DNA of 62,877 bases from Limiplasma sp964504385 (GTDB lineage: Bacteria; Bacillota; Clostridia; Christensenellales; Aristaeellaceae), in assembly GCA_964504385.1 (NCBI GenBank), contig CAZDEF010000002.1:1-62877 (forward strand). The letters run 5' to 3'. Shown one piece after another: positions 1 through 9,722 of this stretch (the stretch's first letter is position 1; the number at the start of each line of letters is the position of its first letter). Position numbers and translations under genes: made by a program. The notes beneath the pieces are model-generated. The model was not told the DNA's origin, searched no databases, and saw nothing but the letters and a program-made list of their open reading frames with translations.

Positions 1-24
1 TTTCTTGCTTTTCCCATTTGAAAA

Positions 25-82
25 GACCGCTGACGACTTTGTCAGCGGTCTGAGAGGTTGCTGCACAAGCTGCAGCAACCTC
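25..82 (-). terminator. Tandem hairpins, probable double terminator
   Basis: Two adjacent perfect inverted repeats: a 10-bp stem at 25-34/41-50 and a 12-bp stem at 54-65/71-82. Read on the minus strand they follow the FliB-like gene's stop within about 10 nt, and the second is followed by TTTT. The upstream-facing copy is also followed by TTTT on the plus strand, so it may serve a gene entering from the left edge. Confidence 0.7.
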
Positions 83-91
83 TTTTCCATA

Positions 92-1252
92 TTACAGACT
101 CACCAGATCCAGCATGCGGTCCCAGTCCTCACAGCCCAGCTGTTTCATCATATGCGCGGCATAGCGGTCAAACGCCGTGTGATCCACCAGTCGGAAGGCA
201 GCGGCCGCTACATCCACAAAATCGGCTTCCTTCTCTCTGCCCCACATCCAGCCAATGCCCAAGAAACGCAGCAGCGTATAGACCGCGCAAAGCGCCACGA
301 ACTCATCGCGCAGGCTTTCAGGACGATCCTGAAACGGGAAGCGGGAGAAGAACATGTGGTTGACCAGCATGTGCTCAAACCAGATCTCCCACTTGGGGAA
401 CAGCGTTTCAAAGTGCGCGCGTGCCGCGGCGTAGCGCTGGAAGGAACGGTCAAAGCAGCGCAGCGCCGCTTCGCCATAGCTGCGCACGCTATCGCTGCGC
501 TCGTCCAGCAGCTCGATCATGCCGTGCGCCACAGTCAGCCCAAAGTCCAGATGGCCCTGAGTAAGCTCCTGCGGCTGCAGCGGACGCATGCGTCTGCGCC
601 CGCACAGCAGCCGTTCCACCTGTTCTTCGTCGCGGGTCTGCAGCGCCTCGTCCAGCGCCCACAGTGCGTGGCCCATCGCCATCAGCCGTTGCGGCATGGG
701 CAGCGCCTGATTCTGCATCTGGCGGATCAGCCACAGGCGGATCCGCTGTTCGCGCCCCAGCGTTTCAAAGAACACCGCACGCTGCTGCGGCTTCGGCACA
801 TCGAACGTGAGCTGCATGGGGATGAACTCAATGGGTTCATCCCGGCTGAACAGCAGTTCCAGCACGCCCTCGCAGCTGTTGGCGCAGGAACACTCATAGC
901 CGTTTTCCAGCCGCACACCGCGCGGATACAACCGGCACACATAGCTCAGCGCTCCTTCGCCCAGCTCGGCGTGCAGCGCGCAGCGGCCGTCCTCCAGCCG
1001 CATGGGGCAGCGGCCATCGTACCGCGGGGCAATTTCCGCATAGGCGTCCGGCGTGGGTTTGAGTTTGATGTGCAGCCCCGTGTCCAGCTTGCGCCGCATC
1101 TCCGGCGAGCACTCCTCCCCCATCAGGTGATAATAGTCCTCCAAAGAAAACGAGATGGGCCAGCCCTCGCAGCATGCTGCGCGGCAGCTTCCCATCTTGC
1201 ATGTAAAATATGGATAATAGTCTGGCACGAGGTATTCATGCGTCTCTTGCAA
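92..1252 (-). CDS. fliB: FliB-type (flagellin) lysine N-methylase
   Basis: Protein of about 386 residues resembling the FliB/flavin-lysine-N-methylase family, which methylates lysines on flagellin and other surface proteins. The N-terminus carries the diagnostic cysteine cluster CKMGSCRAACCEGW, followed by CPMRLEDGRCALHAELG and a YVCRLYPR stretch; in the family these cysteines are thought to bind an Fe-S cluster. The frame is open to a TTG at 1270, but that codon lies only about 12 nt from the promoter -10 box. I prefer the TTG at 1252, which has AAGGTGATC six nt upstream. No flagellar genes are nearby, so the target is unknown; a neighbouring secreted protein is possible (inference). Confidence 0.8.
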   Translation of the reverse strand: MQETHEYLVPDYYPYFTCKMGSCRAACCEGWPISFSLEDYYHLMGEECSPEMRRKLDTGLHIKLKPTPDAYAEIAPRYDGRCPMRLEDGRCALHAELGEGALSYVCRLYPRGVRLENGYECSCANSCEGVLELLFSRDEPIEFIPMQLTFDVPKPQQRAVFFETLGREQRIRLWLIRQMQNQALPMPQRLMAMGHALWALDEALQTRDEEQVERLLCGRRRMRPLQPQELTQGHLDFGLTVAHGMIELLDERSDSVRSYGEAALRCFDRSFQRYAAARAHFETLFPKWEIWFEHMLVNHMFFSRFPFQDRPESLRDEFVALCAVYTLLRFLGIGWMWGREKEADFVDVAAAAFRLVDHTAFDRYAAHMMKQLGCEDWDRMLDLVSL

Positions 1253-1281
1253 AAGGATCACCTTCTTCAAAATTCGAAGGA

Positions 1282-1310
1282 ATTATACACCGTCCCAAAA
1301 GCGCATTCAA
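1282..1310 (-). promoter_or_regulatory. Sigma-A promoter of the fliB-like gene
   Basis: TTGAAT (-35) and TATAAT (-10) separated by 17 nt on the minus strand. Transcription would start about 25 nt upstream of the proposed TTG start at 1252. Confidence 0.6.
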
Positions 1311-1408
1311 GCAGTTCATAAAAATTTCACATTTTATTCCATATGCCTATTTGGATGGATGATCGCCATGCGGTGCAGGGCATTTTCCGGCGCACTGCGA
1401 TCCTTGCG

Positions 1409-1450
1409 GCTTGTCGAAAAAACGTCTTTGGAAGGCCGTAGCCCTCCAAA
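1409..1450 (-). repeat. Dispersed intergenic element, copy 3 (diverged)
   Basis: On the minus strand: TTGGAGGG, a short GC arm, a T-rich tract and CGACAAGC, in the same order as the elements near 25.85 kb and 29.01 kb. This copy lacks the GTCGATACGATC core, so membership is less certain. Confidence 0.35.
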
Positions 1451-1474
1451 TGGCTGCTGCAAGGCTCAGACTGT

Positions 1475-1513
1475 TGAAAAAGAGCCTGCTGCAGAAGACT
1501 ATCTGCAGCAGGC
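1475..1513 (-). terminator. Rho-independent terminator after the giant SH3 protein
   Basis: A 12-bp perfect stem (1484-1495/1502-1513, arm GCCTGCTGCAGA) followed on the minus strand by CTCTTTTTC. It begins 24 nt after the stop codon of the giant secreted protein gene. Confidence 0.85.
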
Positions 1514-1536
1514 CCTTGGGGATCGTATTTCGAAAA

Positions 1537-4500
1537 TCAGAACATATCCAGCAGGGAACCGCCTTCTTCGACCTTGACGAGCTCTTCTTCGATCTCGGCA
1601 GGCTCCTGAGCGGGCTCCTCTTCGCCCTTGTTCTCCTCGGCCATCGCAGCCTCCGCCATGGCGTCCTCATCAGTCATGGTTTCGTCTCCAACGGTCACGG
1701 TTTCTTCGGTCTCCGCTTCATCGGCAGCAGCCACTTCCTCGTCGGTCACTTCTACGATCCAGCGGGCGCGCACGGAGCGATCCTCGCGGGAGGTGGCGAC
1801 CACGATCAGCTTCTCAGCCGTTTCATCGAGACTGATGGTGAGGCGGCCATCCTGATCGATGGAGGAAACGGGGTCGCCGTTCACATCCGCGCTCAGACGC
1901 AGGCTCCAGATCACGCCCTGATCAGAACCGGTCACATTCACCTTGTAGGTGCTGTAATTGCCCAGGCGGATCTTGTTGGCATGCTTGGTGAAGCTGATCT
2001 TGATGGGAGATTCGCTCTGAGCGCTTTCGCCGATATCGTCGCCTTCCAGCGCATCGAGGGTCTCATCCTCCTCTTCATTCTCAGCCGTTTCTTCCGCTTC
2101 AGAAACTTCCTGCTCAGCCTTGCTCTCGGCCTTTTCTGCAGGCTTGGTTTCCTCAGCCGGTTCGCTTTCGGCCGTTTCTTCCACCGGTTCAGTGGTATCC
2201 ACCACGATCACGATGGTCTCGGGCACTTCTTCCGGTTCGGTCTCAGCTTCCTCAGTCGCAGGCTCGGTGGTGTCTACATCGATCACGATGGTCTCGGGCA
2301 CTTCTTCCGGCTCGGTCTCAACTTCCTCGGTCGCAGGCTCGGTGGTGTCCACATCGATCACGATGGTCTCGGGCACTTCTTCCGGTTCGGTTGCAGGTTC
2401 CTCTGTCGTTTCCGCTGCTTCGGGCTCGAGCGTAGCATCGCCAGCCGTCGGGCCTTCCGGCAACATGTCGATCACGCTGATCTCCGGCAGAACCTCCGCA
2501 ACTACAGGCAGCTCGCCTTCCATGGTGATCTCGACCGGTTCGGAGCTTTCATCAAGCGTGGAAAGCGCCCCAAAACGGGTGAACGTCACATTCTTCTGCG
2601 TGGAGAGGGCGATGCCACTCGCTTCGTCCTTGTAGCTTGCCGTCAGCGTTACGGTCACATCCTTAGTGGGTATCCAGATCAAATCGCTGTACTTCAGCTT
2701 GCCGGACTCAGGCAGCGTCTTGCTGATATCTCCAAAGCTGGCCACGATGGTGCATGGATGATCCTTGCCTGCCACCTTGGCAACCGCCTTATAGATAGCG
2801 GAGCCGCCCGGAGCGATGCTGTCGGTGAACTGGGTGAAGGCGATCGTAGACTTGTCGTATACGTTGACCGTCTTGGAAAGGTACTCGTCGTTATAGACAG
2901 CCTTGACGGTGAGCGTCGCAGCGGTCTCGGTCGCGCTTACGGTGTACTTGCCGTCCTTCATCAGGGCGCCGTTCACATAGATATCGCACGCTTCGGTGGT
3001 CTTATCATCCAGGAGGGCCTCCGCAGCAAAGGTGTACTCACCGCCGCGTTCCACAGACAGATGAGAATCCTTCCAGCTCATGGAGAGAACCTTCTTGGCC
3101 GTGAAGAGCGTCACTTCCGTGTTGGCCGTCAGTTCAGTGGTGCCGTCGCTCATGAGGTAGCGGGCACGGATGAGCAGCATCTCGCGTGCATCTTCCTCAG
3201 CCACCGTCAGCAAGCCGCCTTCCAGCTTGGTCTCGGTGCCATCGGAGTCCACAACGTAGATGTCGCAAGCGTAGGACGTGCCGTCCACTGTCGCGCTGGC
3301 TGCAAACTCCGCTGTGGTGCCGCGTTCCACCTTCGAGGCAGACTTGGTGAAGGTGATCTTGGGCAGGTCGGTGATGGTCACGGTCATGTATTCGGACGCA
3401 ATGCCGTCATAGGCAGCCATGATGCTCACGCTGGCGCCCGCAGCCTTGCTGCCTTCCAGCTTGCCGCCGGGCAGCGCCACATAGCCGTTGCCATCGTTAT
3501 AGTCAGCGTAGATGTCGGCGGGATCGGTGGTGTTCTTGAACACCGCGTTGGCGGAGTAGTACGCTTCGCCGCTGCGCTTGATCTGGGTGGGCAGACCGTC
3601 CGCGAACGCGATGTACGCATCGGGCTTAATGGTCACGTTCAGGCTGGTGCTCATTTCGGTGGGCTGGCCCTGCGCATAAACCGCCTTGATGCGCAGATGC
3701 GTTTCGGTTTCGGTCTCGGAAACCTTCAACACGCCGTTCGTCAGCTTCTCCTGCGTACCATCGTCCCAGATGGCGTAGATGTCGCAATCCAGGATCTCGT
3801 CGTCGATATAGGCAACTGCCTTGTAGGTCACTTCATCGCCATGCTCCACGGAAGTGGCGCTGGAGGTGAATTCGATGTAGGACTTGTCCTTGATGGCAAC
3901 GTTCATGGAACGGGTCAGTTCCTCGCCGTCATCGCAGGTATACTTGGCGGTCACAGTCACGGAATCGGCCGTCTCAGCCGCATCCACGACCAGCTTGCCG
4001 CCGTCCAGCTTGGTTTCGCCATCGCCAAAGTCCGCGTAGATGTCGCATTCCTTTGCGGTGCCGAAGACCGTAGCCGTAGCAGCGAAGGTGTAGGCATAGC
4101 CGCCTCTGCTCACCACGTTCTCGGACTTCACGAACTCAATGCTGCGAGCCGGGTAGATGGTGATGGTCTTGCTGCCGGTGATGCTGGTGTCCTTGGTGCA
4201 CACGGCGGTAATGGTAACGCTGGCGGCCTTTTCATCGGCTGCAACGTTCAGCTTGCCGCCTTCCAGTTTCACCTGGCCGCCGCCAAAGTCGGCGTAGAGG
4301 GTACACTCCACGTTTTGAGCCAGATAACGGGCAATGGCTTCATAGTCGTAGCTCTTGCCGCGTTCCACCTTATCGGGGCCCTTGGTGAAGGTGACGTTGG
4401 CCGCAGGCACGATCGTCACATTCATGCTGGTGCTCAGCATGGGATCCTCGGTGGAGTAAGCGGTAACGGTCACGTTCTCCGCCTTTTCGTCGGCGTCGAC

Positions 4501-7500
4501 CTTGAGCGCGCCGTTCTTTAGCACTTCCATGTCGCCGTTGGGCCAGGTCACATAGATCACGCAGTCATCCTTGACGGTGCCGATGGACTTGGCTTCATAG
4601 GTAACGGTGCTGCCCAGTTCGACCACCGCGTAGGACTTGGTGAATTCCACCTTGGGCGCGTTGGTGTCGGTGCTGGGATCGGTGATATCACCGGTCAAGG
4701 TCACCAGCATGGTGCACACCACGGAGTGATCCTCGTTGGAGATGCCCTTCACGATGACGTATTCGTCATCCATGTTGGTGGGAATGTACAGCCAGCCGTC
4801 GGTGATCTGCTTGCTGGTGCCGTCCTCATACAGGGCGAACAGCTTGCAGCCGTCGGAAGAGTTGGACACGACCGTCTCGAAATATCCGCGGCCGCCGCGG
4901 GTGATCTCAGAGTTGTACTTGGTGAAGATCACCTTCAGCGCGGTGTTGGTATCGGTACCGCTGTAAATGCTGACAGCCTTTTCCGCCACATATTCCTTGG
5001 AGCCGACGGTGACGGTCGCGCGCACAGTCATCTGGCGCTCGGTCTCTTCGTACATGCCGATGACGAGCTGGCCGTTCTCATTGATGGAAGTGCCGTCCAC
5101 GCGGGCGTCTACGATCTCCCACTTGATGTTCTCCAGCTTGCCCATGTAGTTGCTCAGCAGAGCGGAGCACTGCACGATGCGGCGGTTATAGCCGTCCAGA
5201 TACACAGCGTCCTTGTCCATCTGGATGGTCAGCTCGTGATCCACGTTGAAGATGGCCCAAATGACGTTGCTGCCGGCGGTGTAGAGGGTCTTGTCCGCAC
5301 CGGCGACGGTGAAGGCATTGTCCGGCACGCCATCAAGGGTGTAGCCCAGATAGGTCTGCAGTTCGATGCAGGCGGTGTACACATCCTCGGTGTAGCTCCA
5401 GGTAACGCTGCCCACGACCTGATCGTTGCTGCAGGTGCTGTCCATTTCGCCGCCAACAACAGGCGCGTCCAGATCCGCAATGTAGTAATCCGTGACGGAC
5501 TGCGCGGCAGTCGCGCCGAAGGTCACATAATAAGTAGAGGAACCGTCTTCAGCCTGCGTGCTGGAGGCGATGGTGCCGTCGCTGTAGAACTGAACGTTCG
5601 CGCCAAAGAGGGTCAGATTCTTGTCTTTGGGCTGGACGGTCACCTGAGCGATGTACTCCGTTCCGGGCAGGAAGCAGCCGTAAACATCCAGCACGGCCGT
5701 TTCATAGTTGGAATTGAGCCAATTGACGGAGGCAGTGCACTCGTCAAAGCCATAATCCGAGTCGTAGCAGTATGCGCTGCTGGAGGGAGCAACGCCTACT
5801 TCGGGCGCATCGATCCACATCGCCGCATTCAGCGCGTCGCGGTACACCACTTTCTTGGTCATGGCCGTTACAGGCTTGCCGTAAGCGTAGCAATCCGTAC
5901 CGGTGGCCGTCAGCGTGATCTGCTGATTGGTCCATTCCTTCTTGATCGTGAGGCTGTCGCCGTCCGCATCATCCGCTTCCACGGTCTTACCGCCCACAGA
6001 CCAAGTGTAGGTGACAGAATCGTTTCCGCCCGTGGGGCTGACCGATGCATAGAGCGTATGGCCCACTTCAGGCGACACAGAGGTAGCGTATTCGCCGGTG
6101 GAACCGTTATAGATCTTGGCAGCGGTCAGGTAGCCGTATTCCGCCACCTTGCCGGTGTAGGTGCTGTATGCCTCGCCGGAATAACCGTTTGCGCCGATCA
6201 CCTTCACGCGGATGCGCTTGTCAATGTCGGAATACTGCACGGTATAGCTGGAGCCATGCTCCGTCTTGGTTTCGGTATCGGCATACCAAATATAGGTCAA
6301 ATCGTTTTCAAAGAAGGGATCGCGGCTGCGGGGCTCCACCGACACGGTGAGGACGTCGCCCACCACAGGCGTGGTGTTGTCAATGGCGACCGCCGTGATC
6401 ACCTTGTAGTCGATCACTTCGCCGCTCTGGCTGCTGTACACGGCGCCGGTATATACGCCCGTGCCCACAGCGCTCACCCAAATCTTCTTGCCGACCAGAT
6501 CATACTTGTCAACCAGACTGTCGGTCAGTTCAAGGCTGCTGCTCTGGCCCTGCGCGATCAGGATGTTGTCATCGGTGTACCAATAATAGTACGCAGTAGC
6601 GGTGCTGGGCTTGATCAGCGCGGTGATCCAGTCGCCCACCAGCGGAGATTCCTCCGTGATGAACACGCCCGTGATCTCGGAGCTGGCCACGTTGGCCGTG
6701 GTGGCGGTAGCGGTGCCGGAATAGGGATCGACGCCTTCCGCGACCACCTGGATCTTCTTGCCCAGGTCGCGCTTGTTCACTTCATAGCTGCTTACGTACG
6801 CCACGGCTTCGCCATCGGCGTACCAAGTGATGTTCACATCTGCGCTGGAGGGATAGACGCTGGCCGTCAGCACTTCGCCCACGATCGGGTACTTGTTGCT
6901 CAGCTCCACATACTGAACGACCTTGTCGCTGATGACCACGCTCTTGGCGGTGCAGGCCGCGCTGCCGGAGAAGCCGTCAATGCCGGTCACCTTCAGCTGG
7001 ATCAGCTTGCCAATGTCATCCGCAGTGGGGGTGTAGGCGGCTTCACTGCTCACTTCCACGCCGCCCACGCGCCAGCTGTAATCCACGCTGGCCGAGGTAG
7101 GCTGCAGCACAGCCTCCAGCTTTTCGCCCACAACGGGCACGCTCTGGCTGAGCGACACGGACTTGAGGCTGCGGTTGATCTGCACGGGGTAAACCGTATC
7201 CACCGCAGAGCCGTAGTAGCTGCCCGTACCGGTCACCTTCACCTTGATGGTCTGGTTGGCATAGCGGGTGAGCACTTCGAAGGTAGATTCGGTGCCCAGC
7301 AGTTCGCCGTCCACATACCACTCGTAGGTGACGGTCGCGGCGGAAGGCTCCACAGCCACGCTCAACGTATCGCCCACCACAGGATAGTAATAGTTGATGG
7401 TGGCAGACTCGATCTGGTAATCGGCCGGATCGATCTTTTCCATAGTCAGGTACTTGGTCATCATATAACCGATCGTACCGTTGACGCTGACTCTGCACCA

Positions 7501-7932
7501 CTCATCGCCATAGTCCAGCACAGTCACGGCCGTGCCGGGGCTGTTGAGGAACAGACGGGTGCCGCCAGCGGTGGCGCGCAGCCATACACGCAGGCCGTTG
7601 CTGCTGTACACAACAGCGTTGGCCGTGCTGACGGTGGCGCCTGTGGTGCCGGTGGTGCCGAACACCAGATACTTGTTCAGCATCCAGCCGACCGTGTCGC
7701 CGATCTGCAGCTGGGACCATTCATCGCCGCGCTGCAGCACGACCACCGTTGTGCCCACGTCAAAAGTACCCAGCGGGTTGTATGCCTTGCTGGGGCCTTC
7801 GCGCAGACGCACGCCATAACCATTCTCGCTTGTGATAGTCGCATACTCTTCAGCCAATGCGACTGTCGACATCAACGGCATCAGCGCTACCAGCAGTGCC
7901 GTGATCAGCAGGATGGAAAAACTCCTTTTCAT
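1537..7932 (-). CDS. Giant secreted SH3/Ig-like repeat protein
   Basis: About 2131 residues. The start is the second Met (MKRSFSILL), 8 nt after GGAGGG; an in-frame ATG six bases earlier sits too close to that site. A signal peptide ends near TVALA. Two bacterial SH3-like domains follow (about 30-175, each ending GYMMTKYL or GWMLNKYL). Then come about five Ig-like repeats of the form PVVGDxLxxxVxPxxAxVxYxWYxDG (about 180-730), and about eight repeats of the form FTKSxxxVERG...CDIYADFGDG...KLxGGKL. An acidic low-complexity stretch with three near-identical 25-residue units precedes a last Ig-like module and the terminus EEGGSLLDMF. There is no LPXTG motif and no clear C-terminal anchor. It is probably cell-wall associated or secreted; adhesion is inference from repeat architecture. 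It is transcribed alone from a strong promoter. Confidence 0.85.
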   Translation of the reverse strand: MKRSFSILLITALLVALMPLMSTVALAEEYATITSENGYGVRLREGPSKAYNPLGTFDVGTTVVVLQRGDEWSQLQIGDTVGWMLNKYLVFGTTGTTGATVSTANAVVYSSNGLRVWLRATAGGTRLFLNSPGTAVTVLDYGDEWCRVSVNGTIGYMMTKYLTMEKIDPADYQIESATINYYYPVVGDTLSVAVEPSAATVTYEWYVDGELLGTESTFEVLTRYANQTIKVKVTGTGSYYGSAVDTVYPVQINRSLKSVSLSQSVPVVGEKLEAVLQPTSASVDYSWRVGGVEVSSEAAYTPTADDIGKLIQLKVTGIDGFSGSAACTAKSVVISDKVVQYVELSNKYPIVGEVLTASVYPSSADVNITWYADGEAVAYVSSYEVNKRDLGKKIQVVAEGVDPYSGTATATTANVASSEITGVFITEESPLVGDWITALIKPSTATAYYYWYTDDNILIAQGQSSSLELTDSLVDKYDLVGKKIWVSAVGTGVYTGAVYSSQSGEVIDYKVITAVAIDNTTPVVGDVLTVSVEPRSRDPFFENDLTYIWYADTETKTEHGSSYTVQYSDIDKRIRVKVIGANGYSGEAYSTYTGKVAEYGYLTAAKIYNGSTGEYATSVSPEVGHTLYASVSPTGGNDSVTYTWSVGGKTVEADDADGDSLTIKKEWTNQQITLTATGTDCYAYGKPVTAMTKKVVYRDALNAAMWIDAPEVGVAPSSSAYCYDSDYGFDECTASVNWLNSNYETAVLDVYGCFLPGTEYIAQVTVQPKDKNLTLFGANVQFYSDGTIASSTQAEDGSSTYYVTFGATAAQSVTDYYIADLDAPVVGGEMDSTCSNDQVVGSVTWSYTEDVYTACIELQTYLGYTLDGVPDNAFTVAGADKTLYTAGSNVIWAIFNVDHELTIQMDKDAVYLDGYNRRIVQCSALLSNYMGKLENIKWEIVDARVDGTSINENGQLVIGMYEETERQMTVRATVTVGSKEYVAEKAVSIYSGTDTNTALKVIFTKYNSEITRGGRGYFETVVSNSSDGCKLFALYEDGTSKQITDGWLYIPTNMDDEYVIVKGISNEDHSVVCTMLVTLTGDITDPSTDTNAPKVEFTKSYAVVELGSTVTYEAKSIGTVKDDCVIYVTWPNGDMEVLKNGALKVDADEKAENVTVTAYSTEDPMLSTSMNVTIVPAANVTFTKGPDKVERGKSYDYEAIARYLAQNVECTLYADFGGGQVKLEGGKLNVAADEKAASVTITAVCTKDTSITGSKTITIYPARSIEFVKSENVVSRGGYAYTFAATATVFGTAKECDIYADFGDGETKLDGGKLVVDAAETADSVTVTAKYTCDDGEELTRSMNVAIKDKSYIEFTSSATSVEHGDEVTYKAVAYIDDEILDCDIYAIWDDGTQEKLTNGVLKVSETETETHLRIKAVYAQGQPTEMSTSLNVTIKPDAYIAFADGLPTQIKRSGEAYYSANAVFKNTTDPADIYADYNDGNGYVALPGGKLEGSKAAGASVSIMAAYDGIASEYMTVTITDLPKITFTKSASKVERGTTAEFAASATVDGTSYACDIYVVDSDGTETKLEGGLLTVAEEDAREMLLIRARYLMSDGTTELTANTEVTLFTAKKVLSMSWKDSHLSVERGGEYTFAAEALLDDKTTEACDIYVNGALMKDGKYTVSATETAATLTVKAVYNDEYLSKTVNVYDKSTIAFTQFTDSIAPGGSAIYKAVAKVAGKDHPCTIVASFGDISKTLPESGKLKYSDLIWIPTKDVTVTLTASYKDEASGIALSTQKNVTFTRFGALSTLDESSEPVEITMEGELPVVAEVLPEISVIDMLPEGPTAGDATLEPEAAETTEEPATEPEEVPETIVIDVDTTEPATEEVETEPEEVPETIVIDVDTTEPATEEAETEPEEVPETIVIVVDTTEPVEETAESEPAEETKPAEKAESKAEQEVSEAEETAENEEEDETLDALEGDDIGESAQSESPIKISFTKHANKIRLGNYSTYKVNVTGSDQGVIWSLRLSADVNGDPVSSIDQDGRLTISLDETAEKLIVVATSREDRSVRARWIVEVTDEEVAAADEAETEETVTVGDETMTDEDAMAEAAMAEENKGEEEPAQEPAEIEEELVKVEEGGSLLDMF
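2189..2405. repeat. 75-bp tandem repeat (three units) inside the giant protein gene
   Basis: Units spaced exactly 75 bp (equivalent positions 2206, 2281, 2356) encode the 25-residue acidic unit containing EEVPETIVIDVDTTEPATEE. Differences between units are few, so copy-number change by slippage or recombination is likely. Confidence 0.9.
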
Positions 7933-8012
7933 GTCCATATCCCTCCGTTACACAATGTATGTCAGGATGTGCGCTATGTGGGCATAGCGCTCCATACAGT
8001 GCTCCTTCTCGC

Positions 8013-8041
8013 ATTATACAGAGTTTGAGAAGTTTTGTAAA
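8013..8041 (-). promoter_or_regulatory. Strong sigma-A promoter of the giant protein gene
   Basis: TTTACA and TATAAT with a 17-nt spacer on the minus strand. It gives a leader of about 75 nt ahead of the start codon. Confidence 0.85.
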
Positions 8042-8231
8042 GGCTTTTGCGGTGAAAACTTCAAATTTTTGATACAATTTCGTAAAGAATTAGGTTCCTT
8101 CGCAACAACTGCGCCGTCTTCTGCCATGGAAAAGCCCTGCCATAAAGAAACGGACCAACGCTGTCAAACCCTGCCGGAAATGTGGCTTTTTCTGAGAAAA
8201 ATTTTTTGCAGCATCGTTCGTTTTCTTCCTT

Positions 8232-8259
8232 ATTATAAAACCACTCCCGCAAACAGCAA
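8232..8259 (-). promoter_or_regulatory. Possible promoter for an uncharacterised leader or small RNA
   Basis: TTGCTG and TATAAT with a 16-nt spacer, immediately downstream of the terminator of the preceding minus-strand gene. The stretch 8042-8231 that it would transcribe has no convincing ORF. It could be a second, long-leader promoter for the giant protein or a small RNA. Confidence 0.3.
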
Positions 8260-8300
8260 ACAGCCATCACCCCGCAAAAGAGCACGGGTGATGGCTGTTT
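8258..8300 (-). terminator. Terminator (bidirectional shape) after the exported protein
   Basis: A 15-bp perfect stem (arms AAACAGCCATCACCC and its complement, 8258-8272/8286-8300) with A- and T-ended arms, 37 nt past the stop of the 461-residue exported protein. Confidence 0.85.
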
Positions 8301-8336
8301 GCCATGGCGGGCAGCGCGGCTGCGCTGCCTGCTTGG

Positions 8337-9722
8337 TTACTGCGCCATCTGCATGAGCAGCTGCAGCGTGCTGGTGGGCAGCTCGGCCAGCGCGGTATAC
8401 ACGCTCTGCATGCTGCGCGTTTGGATCTGGGAAACCAGCGTCTGCATTTCTTCTGCCGACAGCTTCATAACGTTCACGCTATTGTGCGCATCCGCCTTTT
8501 TCACGGTTTCGAGCACAGCAGGATCCGCCTGAGCAGTGGTCAGCTCGAAGGTAATCAGCGGCCGGTCAGACGCCGCAGGCGCAATGATGGCGGTAGCGCC
8601 GCTGCGCTCGTACAGCTCCACCTTGCGCTGACGCACATCCGGCTGCGTGTTCTGCCCATGGTACAGCAGGGTGATCTCCTCGCCGCCCGCAAGCACAGCC
8701 AGACTGCCCTCGCTCACATCGTCCACGCCGCGGTGCAGCGCAAACACGCTCTGCATCACAGCGCTGCCGTCCAGCTTTATATTCACAGCAGCCTTATAGG
8801 CAACGCCGCTTTCATCCGTAAAGCGGTCATAATTGGCTTCCGCCGTCATCGTAGAAGCGGAACCATCCTCTTGCTCGCCAACGCTCATGCGCATCGTTAC
8901 TTCCATGCCGACCGGCTCCGTGCCGTTCTGAAAATAGCCGACGATCTGCGTTTCGGAATCCATTGCACTGTAAAGCGCGCGTACTTCTTCCATCATCTCG
9001 TCCACAGTCTTCTCCAGCGCCTCGCCCTGAAGCTGCGGCTGATCCAGCATCGCGGTCTCACGCGCCAGCGTGCGCATATAGTCGGTATCGCAGAACTTCA
9101 GCAGCTGCTCTGTGCCAAGGTTCAGGGTGCGCTTCTCATCTGCGGCGTCTCGCTGGGCGGCGGCATAGTCGCCCTTCTCCACGACCACATCTCCGTAGAT
9201 TTCCATCAGAGCGGGATCGCTGCTGATGGCCTGCGTGATCGCAGCCATTCCATCGGCAGGCTTCGCAGACACGATCTCCACACCGCTGCCCAGCGCTTTC
9301 ACGATGGACGCTTTCGTTTCCGCCATACTGCTTTCGATCGGGGCCAGTTGTTCGTCCGTCACGCCTTCGGCGCGCATCTGCGCCTTGAGCAGCTCCGTCA
9401 GATAGGCAAAGCCATCGTCCCACGTTACATACAGCACATCATCGCTCAGCAGCACGCTGTGCAGATACAGTCCGGTCGCATCTGCCGAAAAGGCGAACGT
9501 GGCCACATCGGTTTGTCCCAGTGTAACGCTCAACGCAGCGCTCTTCCCCCCCTGCGTCAGCTTCAGGCCAAGCACATCCGTCAGATCGGTGATCGCTTCG
9601 TCCAGTCCCAGCGCAGCGCCGGGGGTCACCTTCAGGGTATGCTGCACATCCGCCACCGCGCACAGCGGAAGCATCAGCGCCAGCACCAGACAGAGCAGCG
9701 TTTTGAGGCAGTTGCGAATCAT
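8337..9722 (-). CDS. Exported protein of unknown function
   Basis: 461 residues with a clear signal peptide (MIRNCLKTLLCLVLALMLPLCAVA, cleavage near AVA-DV). GGGAGG sits 7 nt before the ATG. I recognise no domain. The remainder is soluble, without transmembrane segments, and alternates beta-strand-like segments with a long helical-looking middle (about 170-240). It lies between a terminator and the capF/capG pair on the same strand, probably as a single-gene unit. The composition resembles other extracellular proteins of this genome, such as the SH3 protein downstream, but no repeat is visible. Function is not assigned. Confidence 0.75.
   Translation of the reverse strand: MIRNCLKTLLCLVLALMLPLCAVADVQHTLKVTPGAALGLDEAITDLTDVLGLKLTQGGKSAALSVTLGQTDVATFAFSADATGLYLHSVLLSDDVLYVTWDDGFAYLTELLKAQMRAEGVTDEQLAPIESSMAETKASIVKALGSGVEIVSAKPADGMAAITQAISSDPALMEIYGDVVVEKGDYAAAQRDAADEKRTLNLGTEQLLKFCDTDYMRTLARETAMLDQPQLQGEALEKTVDEMMEEVRALYSAMDSETQIVGYFQNGTEPVGMEVTMRMSVGEQEDGSASTMTAEANYDRFTDESGVAYKAAVNIKLDGSAVMQSVFALHRGVDDVSEGSLAVLAGGEEITLLYHGQNTQPDVRQRKVELYERSGATAIIAPAASDRPLITFELTTAQADPAVLETVKKADAHNSVNVMKLSAEEMQTLVSQIQTRSMQSVYTALAELPTSTLQLLMQMAQ

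Noticed and set aside
2189..2405. CRISPR-like spacing of 75-bp repeats
   Set aside because: The repeats are contiguous, coding and in frame, with no spacers; they belong to the giant protein.
1411..8028. Very long plus-strand ORFs (1036 and 1100 codons) opposite the giant protein gene
   Set aside because: No start signals, low-complexity composition rich in His, Arg and Gly, and full overlap with a gene that has a signal peptide, promoter and terminator. GC-rich codon use leaves the antisense frame open.
8061..8285. 74-codon minus-strand ORF upstream of the giant protein gene
   Set aside because: No ribosome binding site; it spans a promoter and a terminator stem.
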